A stretch of DNA of 64,000 nt from Verrucomicrobiota bacterium. GTDB lineage: Bacteria; Verrucomicrobiota; Verrucomicrobiia; Limisphaerales; J093. The stretch spans positions 248,001-312,000 of the forward strand of contig JAOSKK010000005.1 of NCBI GenBank assembly GCA_027493615.1, read 5' to 3'. Of this stretch, positions 33,305-41,248 are shown one piece after another. The translations under genes and the position numbers were made by a program. How positions within the stretch are numbered: the first letter of the stretch is position 1; every line of letters starts with the position of its first letter. The notes below the pieces were generated by a model that was given only the letters and a program-made list of their open reading frames with translations, had not been told where the DNA came from and searched no databases.

Positions 33305-33997
33305 TCACGGCAACCGCGTGACCTCGACTTTGCGGAAGTGGATCTGACCGCCCTCGGATTGCAGCGCGATCGGGCCGGTGGCCATTTCGCAGTCGAACGC
33401 CTCGTTGGCCAGCATCCCGTTGACCCAGGCCTTGAGCGAGCCGCCCTTGAGCTCGATCTCGTACAGGTTCCATTCGCCGGGCGGGTTCTCGGCGCCCACC
33501 ATCTTCTTGACGATGGTGATGTCCCCGGCCACCGCGTGACCCAGGATCTTGTTCACACGGGCCGGGTCCCCGTTGATGCCCATGGCCTGCAGACCCAGCA
33601 AATCACCGGCGTTACCGCTCTGGAGCTGCGCCTCGAGACAGCGCGGCAGGGGGCGGGGCTCGCCATTGATGCGCAGGAGCACGCCGCTGTTGCCCGGCTT
33701 GGTGCCCGGCGCCCACCGCCACTCGACCGTTACCCGCAGATTGGTGAACGATTCCTGCGTGGCGAGGTAGCCCAGCGGTTCACCCTGACAAACCAGCAGG
33801 CCGTCCTGCACGCTCCACACGTCGGTCATCTTGACCTCCGGCTTGGCCAGGAAATATGTCCAACCGGTGAGATCCACACCGTTGAACAGGGCCTTCGGTT
33901 CGCTGGCCGATTTCGAGGAGGAACAGCCCGTGACCAGGAGGATGCCGGCAAGGAGACCGGCCGAGGTGAGTTGGGGAATGGCGTTCATGCGTGTCAT
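33305..33997 (-). CDS. DUF1080 (3-keto-disaccharide hydrolase-like) lipoprotein
   Basis: The intact frame starts MTRMNAIPQLTSAGLLAGIL and has a lipobox LLVTGC, so it is a lipoprotein. KALFNGVDLTGWTYF and WSVQDGLLVCQG are the hallmark opening of DUF1080. Later EWRWAPGTKPGNSGVLLRI and GEWNLYEIELKGGSLKAWVNG complete the concanavalin-like fold. Characterised relatives hydrolyse 3-keto-glycosides. The Gfo/Idh oxidoreductase at 35372 is a plausible partner, since such oxidoreductases make the 3-keto sugars, but that link is inferred from families and proximity only. Length 230 residues, normal. Confidence 0.85.
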   Translation of the reverse strand: MTRMNAIPQLTSAGLLAGILLVTGCSSSKSASEPKALFNGVDLTGWTYFLAKPEVKMTDVWSVQDGLLVCQGEPLGYLATQESFTNLRVTVEWRWAPGTKPGNSGVLLRINGEPRPLPRCLEAQLQSGNAGDLLGLQAMGINGDPARVNKILGHAVAGDITIVKKMVGAENPPGEWNLYEIELKGGSLKAWVNGMLANEAFDCEMATGPIALQSEGGQIHFRKVEVTRLP

Positions 33998-34071
33998 GTT
34001 CGACGCTCTTCTAGCGAGTCCGCCCCACCGCGGCGAGCGAAAACGACGGTGCCTCCGCCCGGCCGCCCGGC

Positions 34072-34988
34072 TCAGCGGGTCATCGGCGCCCGGGGACGTG
34101 GCTTATGGGGGTGCTCCCCATCCGTCTGGTGCCGGTTGCCCCACCGGCTCCGTTGCGCGGCGGATTGGCGGAACACCGGGCTGTCGAGCCGGCTGGAGGG
34201 CTGGCCGGAGCGGATCTCCTCCGTGAGGTCCGCCACGCTCTGGAGCACACGCGTGGGCTGATACACGTAGTCGCCCACGCTCTCGAGTTGGGTCGAGCCC
34301 GTCAGGACCAGATAGGCATGCAAGCCCGACTCGATGGCCCCCGGATGTCGGTTTCCATTGTGTCACCGATCATCACGATGGACTCGGGCGTGCCCGCGGC
34401 CATGTCGGCGAGTTGCCGGCGGGCGCGATGAAACATGAACCCGTTGGGCTTGCCGAGGTAGTAGGCGCGCCGGCCGGTGCTGGCTTCCAGGAAGGCTGCG
34501 GTGGCACCGGCACCCGGTCGGGTTTCGACGTTCGAGACCGGGCACCAGTTGTCCGGGTTGGTCGCCAGCAGACGCGCCCCGCGTTCGATGCAAGCATGGG
34601 CCTTGGCCAACTTCTCCATCGAGGCGGCGCCTTCGCCCACCACGACATAACTGGGCTGGAGGGCGTCGTTGGCAATCTTGTGTTGGTGCAGCGCCGCGAG
34701 CAGGCCGCCTTCGCCAATGACAAAGACCGTGCAGCCGGGGTGCGTTTCGCTCAGAAAATCGGCGGTGTTCAGCGCCGAGGTGTAGAAATGGCGCGCCGAG
34801 AGCCCCGGCAACCCCAGGTGGCGCAGCCGAACCGAGAGGTCCTCCGGGGTCGGAGCGGAATTGTTGGTGAGAAAGATGAATGGAGTCCCGCTGGCAATCA
34901 GGGCCTCCACGAACTCGACCGCGCCCGCCACAAGCTGGTTCTCGCGGTAGATCACCCCGTCCATGTCGATCAGATAACCGGTTTTCAT
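34072..34988 (-). CDS. HAD-IIA (NagD-like) phosphatase (one frameshift)
   Basis: MKTGYLIDMDGVIYRENQLV starts with HAD motif I (DxDG). FIFLTNNSAPT is motif II, YLGKPNGFMF contains the motif III Lys and IGDTMETDI is motif IV. The cap domain lies between, as in NagD/PGP phosphatases acting on nucleotides or glycolytic phosphates. Near 34340 the frame changes and the end reads GAIESGLHAYLVLTGSTQLE, giving about 305 residues. ATG 34988 is placed directly before motif I; an open frame extends upstream through a family C hairpin but is not credible as coding. Confidence 0.88.
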
Positions 34989-35371
34989 GCGGCGAGGCGA
35001 AGGCTGCCGGAACGGACTGAGCGCGGCCACGGCGGCCCACCCTCGGCTGTCCTCCAGGTGGTGCGGATCGCCTCGACCGATGTATAGCATGAGCCTTGCC
35101 GATGTTGCCCCAACCATCCGGTGACGATCCGATGGCCGGCAAACCGGGCACCGAAGCGGCCTCCGGCAGCCGCAATTCAACCAGTCTGGCCAAGAACCAA
35201 CACCGGCGCGGACGCTTCTCGCCACGCCAGGAACTCGTGGCGGACTCCGCAAACAAAAAGCGCCGCTGGAAGCCGGCGCACTCCAAACGCGCGGCGCGGG
35301 CCGGACGTGCGGGGTCGCGATGCGTCTGGAGTGCGCCGACTTCCAGCGGCGCTTTCCGTGAGACCCAGCGC
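34989..35371. other. Intergenic region carrying a long hairpin repeat
   Basis: No gene is seen between the HAD phosphatase start and the Gfo/Idh stop. The main feature is the family C inverted repeat at 35257-35355. Confidence 0.6.
35257..35355. repeat. Family C long inverted repeat
   Basis: Left arm 35257-35290 (AAAGCGCCGCTGGAAGCCGG...) pairs with right arm 35322-35355 (...GACTTCCAGCGGCGCTTT). The arms are 34 bases with two mismatches and a loop of about 31. A second copy lies at 46901-47000. Confidence 0.9.
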
Positions 35372-36710
35372 CTACACCAACTCCTCCCGACCGCTGGCGG
35401 GCGGCGGCACGCGGGGCGCCGGGCCGAGCTTGTAGCCACCTTCCTTGATCTCCGGGGGTGTGAGATCGAGTTCGGACTCCCGCAGCACGAACTCCCAACT
35501 CACGGCCTGCCCCGTGTACGCGGCCATCCGACCCATGATGGCCGTCAAGGTGGCCTCCGCCACCGGACGCGCTTCGTTGAGCGGTTGGCCCGCCCGGATG
35601 CTCGTGATGAGGTCGGCGTGCTCCTGCTCGTATGGGTTCGGATGGGGTCCGTCGTAACGCCAGGCGTTGGCGCCGCTGATCTGGCCCGCGCTGGCCCGGC
35701 CTCGAGTGCCGATCACCCCCTCCGTCACCAGGGGCTGCGTATCGTTGATCTGGCGGGCCGTGCTCACCACGACCGCGCCGTTCGCGTACCGGTAGCGGAC
35801 CCCGAAATGATCGTAGATGTTGCCATACTCAGGTTCGACCCGCCATTGGCGCCCGCCCACGCCCACGGCCTCGACCGGCGGCGCGCCGATGGCCCAGTTC
35901 ACAACGTCGAGGTTGTGGACGTGTTGCTCGACGATGTGATCCCCGGAGAGCCACGCGTAGAAATACCAGTTCCGCAGCATGTACTCGAAGTCGGTCCAGC
36001 CCGACTGCCGGGGGTGATAGAACCCGTACGTCCGCACGCAAGGCCCGTTCCAGTAAGCCTCCCCGGCCACGATCTCGCCAATCGCGCCGTCGTGGACCCG
36101 TTTCATCAGCTCCGTGTACGCGTACTGGTGACGCCGCTGGGTGCCCGCCACGATGCCCAAGCCCTTTCGAGCAGCCAGCTCGCCCGACGCCAGGATCGAA
36201 CGGATCCCCACCGGATCCACCCCCCACCGGTTTCTCCATGAACACGTGTTTGCCGGCCTCGAGCGCCAGCCGGAGCTGGGCGGGACGGAAGTGCGGCGGG
36301 CCGGCCAAGATCACCAGGTCCACGTCCGTCGCCAGCAGGCGCCGCGCGCCATCGAACCCGGTGAAGCACGTGTCCCGCGTGGCCTTGACCTGTCCGGCGT
36401 CGCGCCACTCACGCGAAGCGTCCCACTCCTTGCCCTTCGAATTGTCCTTCAACCGCGCCAACGCGGCTTCGACGCGGTCCGGAAAGACGTCTGCCAGCGC
36501 CGTGATCTCGACCCCGGGTGAAGACATCACGCAGTTCATGGCCGCCCCGGTGCCGCGCGCGCCGCAGCCGATCACCCCCACGCGAAGGGTGTCCGATCCG
36601 GCGGCGAACAGGCCGCGGTAACGGACCGCCACGGCACCGGCGGTGGCGGCGAGGGTCGAGGTCTTGAGGAACGAGCGCCGGGTGGGGGATGGCAAGGCAG
36701 GTGTGTTCAT
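35372..36710 (-). CDS. Gfo/Idh/MocA-family oxidoreductase with Tat signal (one frameshift)
   Basis: RRSFLKTSTLAATAGAVAV is a twin-arginine signal. TLRVGVIGCGARGTGAAMN is the NAD(P)-binding Rossmann motif and HVFMEKPVGG carries the conserved EKP. The C-terminal half (AGTQRRHQYAYTELMKRVHD, EQHVHNLDVVNWAIG) supplies the catalytic His/Asp region of glycoside-oxidising members. One frame change near 36222, in a GGGGGGTGG run, joins EKPVGG to VDPVGIRSILASG. Corrected length about 446 residues. Exported members with Tat signals are common in this phylum and often work on sugars or glycosides. The DUF1080 gene at 33305 may act on its product. Confidence 0.88.
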
Positions 36711-36804
36711 GGGCGTGAGTCAAGCACGCGGCGCGTCGCGCGGCGAGGGCTTTGATGGCCCGGCAGTGCGTCAACGAAAATAGCCGGCGGGGCATGACAA
36801 GACC

Positions 36805-36918
36805 GTAGGCGCCGACGTGAGGAGGCGAAGTCCCGACGCGAGGAGGCGAGGTCCCGACGTGAGGAGGCGTTTTGGGGCTGGCGACGTCGCTACTTCGCCT
36901 CCTCACGTCGGCGCCTAC
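36805..36918. repeat. Family A cluster: inverted repeat with three tandem cores
   Basis: GTAGGCGCCGACGTGAGGAG at 36805 is mirrored at 36892-36918, a perfect 27-base arm (GTAGGCG...GAAGT). Between them CCGACGTGAGGAGGCG-type cores recur at about 36833 and 36853. The TAG stop of the 36915-37457 gene lies inside the right arm. Confidence 0.92.
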
Positions 36919-37457
36919 GGGGGCGTGACCGGGACCGAATCCGGTGCGGGCGGCTTCGCCCGGAGCCCGTACCTCATCAGCATCCGCACGGTTTCGCTCG
37001 CCTCGGCCGGACCGGCGGGTTCGGGGGCCCGCCAGTGCGGGACGATCCGTCCGTCGCCATGCACCAGGCAGCGGATCTCGGCGGTTGGCAACCCGGCTTC
37101 CCCCGCGGGGCTCGGTTCATAGACGTAGCTCACATTGGTCGCAGTCAACGTTCCCCAGTCGGACGCGGGTGATCGCGCGCTGTCCGCGGGACAGACCAGC
37201 ACGCGCGGGGACAGGAGGCGGTTGCTCAGGGACTGCAGATCGGGCGGAAGTTGCCCGGGGTGTTCCAGGGTCCATGTGGTGATGGCCATTTCCAGCGACT
37301 GGAGGTTTTCAAGACACTGGAAGGCCTGCACAGCTCGCACTCGCTCGGGTAGCTGGGGCAGGTCCAGGCCGACGGCACGGGCGGCCCGGCTGGCGCCGAA
37401 ACAGACGCCGGCAGCCCCTTCCACGAGCAGCACGAAGATGATCCACTGGGCAATCAC
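36915..37457 (-). CDS. Membrane-anchored protein of unknown function, last gene of the ABC operon
   Basis: The intact frame of about 180 residues starts at GTG 37457, 16 bases after the permease stop. One N-terminal membrane segment (AQWIIFVLLVEGAAGVCFGA) is followed by an exported domain with LENLQSLEMAITTWTLEHPG and a Cys pair, VLVCPADSAR and EIRCLVHGDG. This resembles pilin-like or prepilin-processing-associated proteins of this phylum, which share a helix plus a Cys-bearing C-terminus. No function is assigned. Its place suggests an accessory role to the ABC exporter. The stop codon lies in a family A repeat. Confidence 0.6.
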   Translation of the reverse strand: MIAQWIIFVLLVEGAAGVCFGASRAARAVGLDLPQLPERVRAVQAFQCLENLQSLEMAITTWTLEHPGQLPPDLQSLSNRLLSPRVLVCPADSARSPASDWGTLTATNVSYVYEPSPAGEAGLPTAEIRCLVHGDGRIVPHWRAPEPAGPAEASETVRMLMRYGLRAKPPAPDSVPVTPP

Positions 37458-37473
37458 GCTCGCGCGCCGTCGC

Positions 37474-38977
37474 TCAAGCCACCGGAAGTTTCGCGACGCC
37501 CCCCATGAGCACCGCTGCCAACAGGCCCGCCGCCACGACTCCCCAGAACAGCAACCAGGCGATCCCCACCACGGAAATCCAGGTGCGCCCTTCGGTATCG
37601 AACGGCATGAACCCGTTCCACAACGCCGCGCGGTTGCCCGCCGAGCTGAAGACCGCCCCGACCCCGGCCGCGCCCAACAGCGCGAGCGGCACGCCCCAGA
37701 GCAAGGCGCGCATCGTGCTCCCCCAGGGACGACAGGTACAACCCCAGCGCACAGAGGACGGCCGCCGCGAGCACCACCGCCAGCCATGCCGGACCCGCAA
37801 GCTCGTTCAGGATCGGCGAGCGCCCCAAGCCCAGCACAATCCCCGGCAGCGCCACCCCCAGCGCGAGAGCCGTCCCCAGCGCCACACCCACCTTAACCCG
37901 CCACTGCGTCCGGAGCGCGATGGGCAGCGTCAGGTGCCAGGGCAACACCCCCGTGGCGCGGTCTTCGGCACACGCCAGCGCACCGGCCAGCAGAGTCACG
38001 AGCAGCACGTGGAACAACGTCACGAAACTCGTTACCTCGCTGGTCAACGACAGTTCGCCCGGCCTGGGCCACGCCCACTGCAGAACAAGGTCGGTTCCAC
38101 AGATCAGCACGTAGAGCCCGCCCACGACGAAGGCCGGCGATTGCAGCCGTAGTTCCTTGGCCACCAGTCTGGCCCACGGACGACCGCGCGAACGCTTCCT
38201 CGGTTCGGTGTGGCCGGCGGACCACATCAACCACCGCGGCCAACGCAGCGGCTGCCCGGCCGCCGCCGCCGCTTCCCCAGCGCGAGAGCGCCCGGTAGCT
38301 CAGAAACGGTCCCACCACCCAGAGCCCCAGGGTCAGCCACACAAACCCGCCCATCCGCGCCGCGGCCGCCTCCGGCAGGTCGCGTCCGTCCGCCCCGAAC
38401 CCCGCGGCCACGACGAGGCTCACCCCCTGCCAGATCAAGGCCGGCAGAGCCACAGTGAACACCGTCCCGGCCAGTGTGCTGCGAGTGAGCAGCGCCATCC
38501 ACGGCGCCACCAGCAGTCCGTAGGCAACGGCCGCGGCTGAAACCATCATTGGCACCGGAAGCACACTGAGCGGCGCCGAACCGCGCAGCACCGGCCAAGC
38601 CACCTGGGCAACTGGCCACCATCGGACCACCAGGATGACCGCCATCGCCGCGCCCAACACCGCCATCTTCCGACGCCACAACTCCCCCGCGTCAACGGTT
38701 GCACCAGCACCAGGGACATCGTCCGATGGCTGAATTCATGACCCAACACCGCCGCGCCCATGGCCACAGTCGCGATTTCCCCCACGCCCCATGCCGCGAG
38801 CGCCAGGCCCTCCAGCGCATTCGGCCACCCCAACAACCAAACCAGGCTCGTCCCCAGGCTCACCAGCCAGTAGGGCAGGATCTCCCGCAGTTCCTTCGCA
38901 TACTCGAGCCTCAGCCACGGCTCGCGCAGCCAGCCGGCCAACAGGAACGACAGCCCCACCGTGCCGCGCGCCTTCAT
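37474..38977 (-). CDS. ABC-2-type transporter permease (three frameshifts)
   Basis: ATG 38977 overlaps the ATPase stop (ATGA). About a dozen hydrophobic segments are visible, including LPYWLVSLGTSLVWLLGWP, AAMAVILVVRWWPVAQVAW, ELSLTSEVTSFVTLFHVLLV and ISVVGIAWLLFWGVVAAGLL. LGHEFSHRTMSLVLVQPLTR and CAEDRATGVLPWHLTLPIA are ABC-2/YtrC-like landmarks. Frame changes near 38695, 38230 and 37725 each join smoothly into continuous hydrophobic sequence. The protein is about 500 residues and might represent two fused ABC-2 modules. With the ATPase and a GntR regulator it forms an exporter, probably for a lipid or peptide-like compound. Confidence 0.8.
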
Positions 38978-39881
38978 GCCGGCGCTCCTTCCTGCCGCAG
39001 CGCCGTGACGAAGATCTCCTCCAGCGTCAACGCCTCGCTCTTCAGGCTCTCGGGCGAGAAAGACTGCAGCCGCTCGAGCACCGCCGACGAGTTGCCGTTT
39101 ACCACCACCTCCAGTTCGCGCCCCTCGCGCCGCAGCACCCGCAGCGCCCCCAGTCCACGGCCGGCACGTCGCGCGGGAACCGGGCATAGATGCGCTGGTA
39201 CTGCTCGCGCGCCGTGTCCGCCGCCAGCGTCATCACCGCCCGACCGCCGTCGAGGATCGTGAATTCGTCAATCAACCCCTCGAACTCGCTGATGAGATGC
39301 GTCGAGACAAACACGGTCCGCCGCTCCGGGTCGCCCTCCTGATAGGCGCCGATCACCGTCTGGATGAACTCGCGCCGCACGATCGGGTCAAGTCCCGACG
39401 TGGGCTCATCCAGCACCAGCAACTCCGGCTCGGGACAGATCGCCGCGATCAGGGCAAGCTGGGTGCGCTGCCCCTTCGACAGGGCCCGGGTCTTCTGCGC
39501 GGGGTCGAGCCCGAACCGGTCCAGCAACGACGTCTCGGTCGCGTCGTTCCAGTGCATGCGGAACGTGGCGAGGTAATCCAGGGTCTCCCGCACGCTCATC
39601 CAGGGATAGAACGCGACACGGTCGGGCACGTACGCCAGTCGCGACTTCACGGCCACCTCGTGCTGGGCCGGATCCAGCCCGAACAGCCGCACCGTGCCCG
39701 CGGTGGGCCGCAACAGGTTCAGGAGGCACTGGATCGTCGTGGTCTTGCCGGCCCCGTTGCGGCCGAAGAAGCCGTAGCAGCGGCCGGACCCGACCTGCAG
39801 ACTCAGGCCGTTCACCGCCTCGGTCTGGCCAAAACGCCGAATCAGGTGGTTCGTCTCGATGACAGGAGATGCGCTTGTCAT
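38974..39881 (-). CDS. ABC transporter ATP-binding protein (one frameshift)
   Basis: FGRNGAGKTTTIQCLLNLL is Walker A. ALSKGQRTQLALIAAI is a degenerate signature motif (SKGQ in place of SGGQ, common in YtrB-like ATPases), and LLVLDEPTSGLDP is Walker B, followed by the switch His in FVSTHLISEFEGL. The protein starts at ATG 39881. Near 39150 the frame changes, and the C-terminus reads LRVLRREGRELEVVVNGNSS and ends ALRQEGAPA, overlapping the permease start as ATGA. Length about 302 residues. It powers the permease at 37474. Confidence 0.9.
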
Positions 39882-39905
39882 GGCTCGTCCTCGTTGCTGG
39901 TGGGT

Positions 39906-40337
39906 TTAGTAACGGCGGAGTTCCTCAGCGGTCGTGGGTGCCGGGCGCTCGGCGCGCGGCCGGGGGGCGGGCTTGACGCGCTGGACACTGCCATCCGCCA
40001 ACGCGACCAGCTCATCGCCGTCCGGAAACCGTGCCCGCATCAGCACATCCTGCGGCCGGGCCGGGTCAGGCCGGAGCGCAACCTCCACCTCCAGCCCCGC
40101 AAAGCCCGGGAGGTCCTCGGCGCGAAGCCAGCCGCGTTCGAGTAAGGCACCCAGGGACACCGTCTCCGGAACGGGTCGCCCCGCCGCCTCGAGTTCGGCC
40201 CGGTACCGCTCCGATGCCGCGAGCACCTTTGCCAGGTTGACCGGCCGGGTGTCCGGCTTGAGGACTGCATCCAGCACCGCGCCCAGCAACACGATGGCGG
40301 CCAGGCACGCTCCCACGATCACCAGATTACGTTTCAT
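39906..40337 (-). CDS. Small membrane-anchored protein of unknown function in the ABC operon
   Basis: The intact frame of 143 residues starts MKRNLVIVGACLAAIVLLGA, a single membrane anchor. A soluble part follows with AKVLAASERYRAELEAAG and FPDGDELVALADGSVQRV, then a Pro/Arg-rich tail. No known family was recognised. It sits between the regulator and the ATPase, with 24 bases to the latter, so it is probably part of the exporter operon. Confidence 0.7.
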   Translation of the reverse strand: MKRNLVIVGACLAAIVLLGAVLDAVLKPDTRPVNLAKVLAASERYRAELEAAGRPVPETVSLGALLERGWLRAEDLPGFAGLEVEVALRPDPARPQDVLMRARFPDGDELVALADGSVQRVKPAPRPRAERPAPTTAEELRRY

Positions 40338-40385
40338 GGCTCGGCTTCACTTCACTTGTCATACTTCGCGTTTCGCACTTCAAAC

Positions 40386-40413
40386 TTCGCCCTTCGCCCT
40401 TCGCCCTTCGCCC
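40386..40413. repeat. Four tandem copies of TTCGCCC
   Basis: Four perfect 7-base units lie in the 81-base gap between the gntR stop and the next gene of the operon, preceded by looser TTCGC repeats. Copy number may vary between strains. Confidence 0.85.
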
Positions 40414-40418
40414 TTCCC

Positions 40419-40841
40419 CTACGTCTCGCGCTCCTCCGCCTCCTGGGCCGCTTTGAGGCGGCGCTTTTCGAAGGCATCGAACCGCTGCTGGACGAGTTTC
40501 AGAAAATCCTCCCGACCGACCTGTAAGTGGTGCGCCTGGATAATCGCGGCGTCGATGTCCTCCGACAGCATCTCCCGTCGGACCTCGCTCTTGAAGGGCG
40601 AGCCGTTGCCGGTGAGGAAACAGCCTTTGCCGGGCAGCGTCTGGATGACGCCCTGGCTTTCGAGCTCGGCGTAGGCGCGGGCGATGGTGTTGCGGTTGAC
40701 CCGGAGCTGTTCGGCGAGGGGGCGGATCGACGGCAGGGGCTCGCCGGGCTGGAGCGCACCTGAGGCGGCGGCAGCCTTGACCTGGTCGACGACCTGGAGA
40801 TAGACGGGCTTGCCGGACTTGAAATTGAGAGCGAGCAACAT
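40419..40841 (-). CDS. GntR-family regulator, YtrA type
   Basis: The intact frame of 140 residues has the GntR winged helix at residues about 10-75: GKPVYLQVVDQVKAAAASGA, LPSIRPLAEQLRVNRNTIAR and YAELESQGVIQTLPGKGCFL. The short C-terminal tail without a ligand-binding domain is the YtrA type, which usually regulates an adjacent ABC transporter operon in response to membrane- or cell-wall-active compounds. That fits the downstream genes. A consensus promoter overlapped by a palindrome lies directly upstream and is the probable autoregulatory operator. Confidence 0.92.
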   Translation of the reverse strand: MLLALNFKSGKPVYLQVVDQVKAAAASGALQPGEPLPSIRPLAEQLRVNRNTIARAYAELESQGVIQTLPGKGCFLTGNGSPFKSEVRREMLSEDIDAAIIQAHHLQVGREDFLKLVQQRFDAFEKRRLKAAQEAEERET

Positions 40842-40860
40842 GGCCGCAGCGGTTCGTTAT

Positions 40861-40899
40861 CTGTCCTAGGACACTAGGACAGTTGCGACCGGGTGTCAA
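40861..40899 (-). promoter_or_regulatory. Promoter and palindromic operator of the gntR-ABC operon
   Basis: On the minus strand TTGACA (40899-40894) and TAGTGT (40876-40871) are spaced exactly 17 bases. The -10 box is embedded in the perfect dyad CTGTCCTAG-N4-CTAGGACAG at 40861-40882. The gntR ATG is 20 bases downstream of the dyad. A repressor bound here would block the promoter. Confidence 0.8.
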
Positions 40900-41103
40900 G
40901 TGTGAAGATCGTGTGCCGGCCAGCACACGTTCGGGGTGCGACAAGAACGCCAGGCGCCGCCGGAAGTTGCCGATCCTCCGCTCCACGCCCGCAGGGATCC
41001 GGGTAAGCCCAGGATCCCTTTGTCCCAATCCCCGCTGTTTGGCTGTTTGGAATCGGCGGACAAAACCTTTGCCTGTCGCCGCCGCGTTCTGGTACGTTCC
41101 GCC

Positions 41104-41143
41104 CGTGGCTTCCGGGTGGAACAGCACCACGACGACCTTGTAG
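41104..41143 (+). CDS. Possible Thr-rich leader peptide of thrS
   Basis: The frame ending at TAG 41141-41143 reads ...GWNSTTTTL, with four consecutive Thr codons (ACC ACG ACG ACC) just before the last codon. GTG 41104 or TTG 41069 could start it; no clear ribosome site was seen, so the start is uncertain. It is annotated because of its position before a hairpin, a terminator and thrS. Confidence 0.45.
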
Positions 41144-41168
41144 CGTTCACGGACCTTCCCGTGAACGC
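41143..41168 (+). promoter_or_regulatory. Hairpin directly after the Thr-rich leader codons
   Basis: GCGTTCACGG and CCGTGAACGC form a perfect 10-bp stem with a 6-base loop, starting at the last base of the leader stop codon. A ribosome stalled on the Thr codons would overlap its left arm. Confidence 0.7.
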
Positions 41169-41169
41169 C

Positions 41170-41201
41170 AACGCCTCCGACTGTCCGTCCGGGGCGTTTT
41201 T
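41170..41201 (+). terminator. Intrinsic terminator between leader and thrS
   Basis: AACGCCTCCGAC / GTCCGGGGCGTT form a 12-pair stem with one mismatch and one G-U, loop TGTCC, followed by TTTTG TTT. It ends 47 bases before the thrS ATG and has no other gene to terminate on this strand, so it probably acts as an attenuator. Confidence 0.75.
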
Positions 41202-41248
41202 GTTTGGGGGGAGGGGCACCGAGCGGACGAGCGGAACCCATTTGAGCT

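Noticed and set aside
34989..35498. N-terminal extension of the HAD phosphatase through the family C hairpin
   Set aside because: The open frame upstream of MKTGYLIDMDG consists of hairpin sequence and Arg/Pro-rich translation, and HAD motif I already sits at the chosen start.
40386..40413. CRISPR-like array
   Set aside because: Seven-base head-to-tail units without spacers; this is a simple tandem repeat.
41096..41125. T-box-like GGGTGGAAC upstream of thrS
   Set aside because: No specifier loop or the long conserved T-box stem was found. The bases encode the GW-N part of the Thr-rich leader, and T-boxes are not expected in this phylum.
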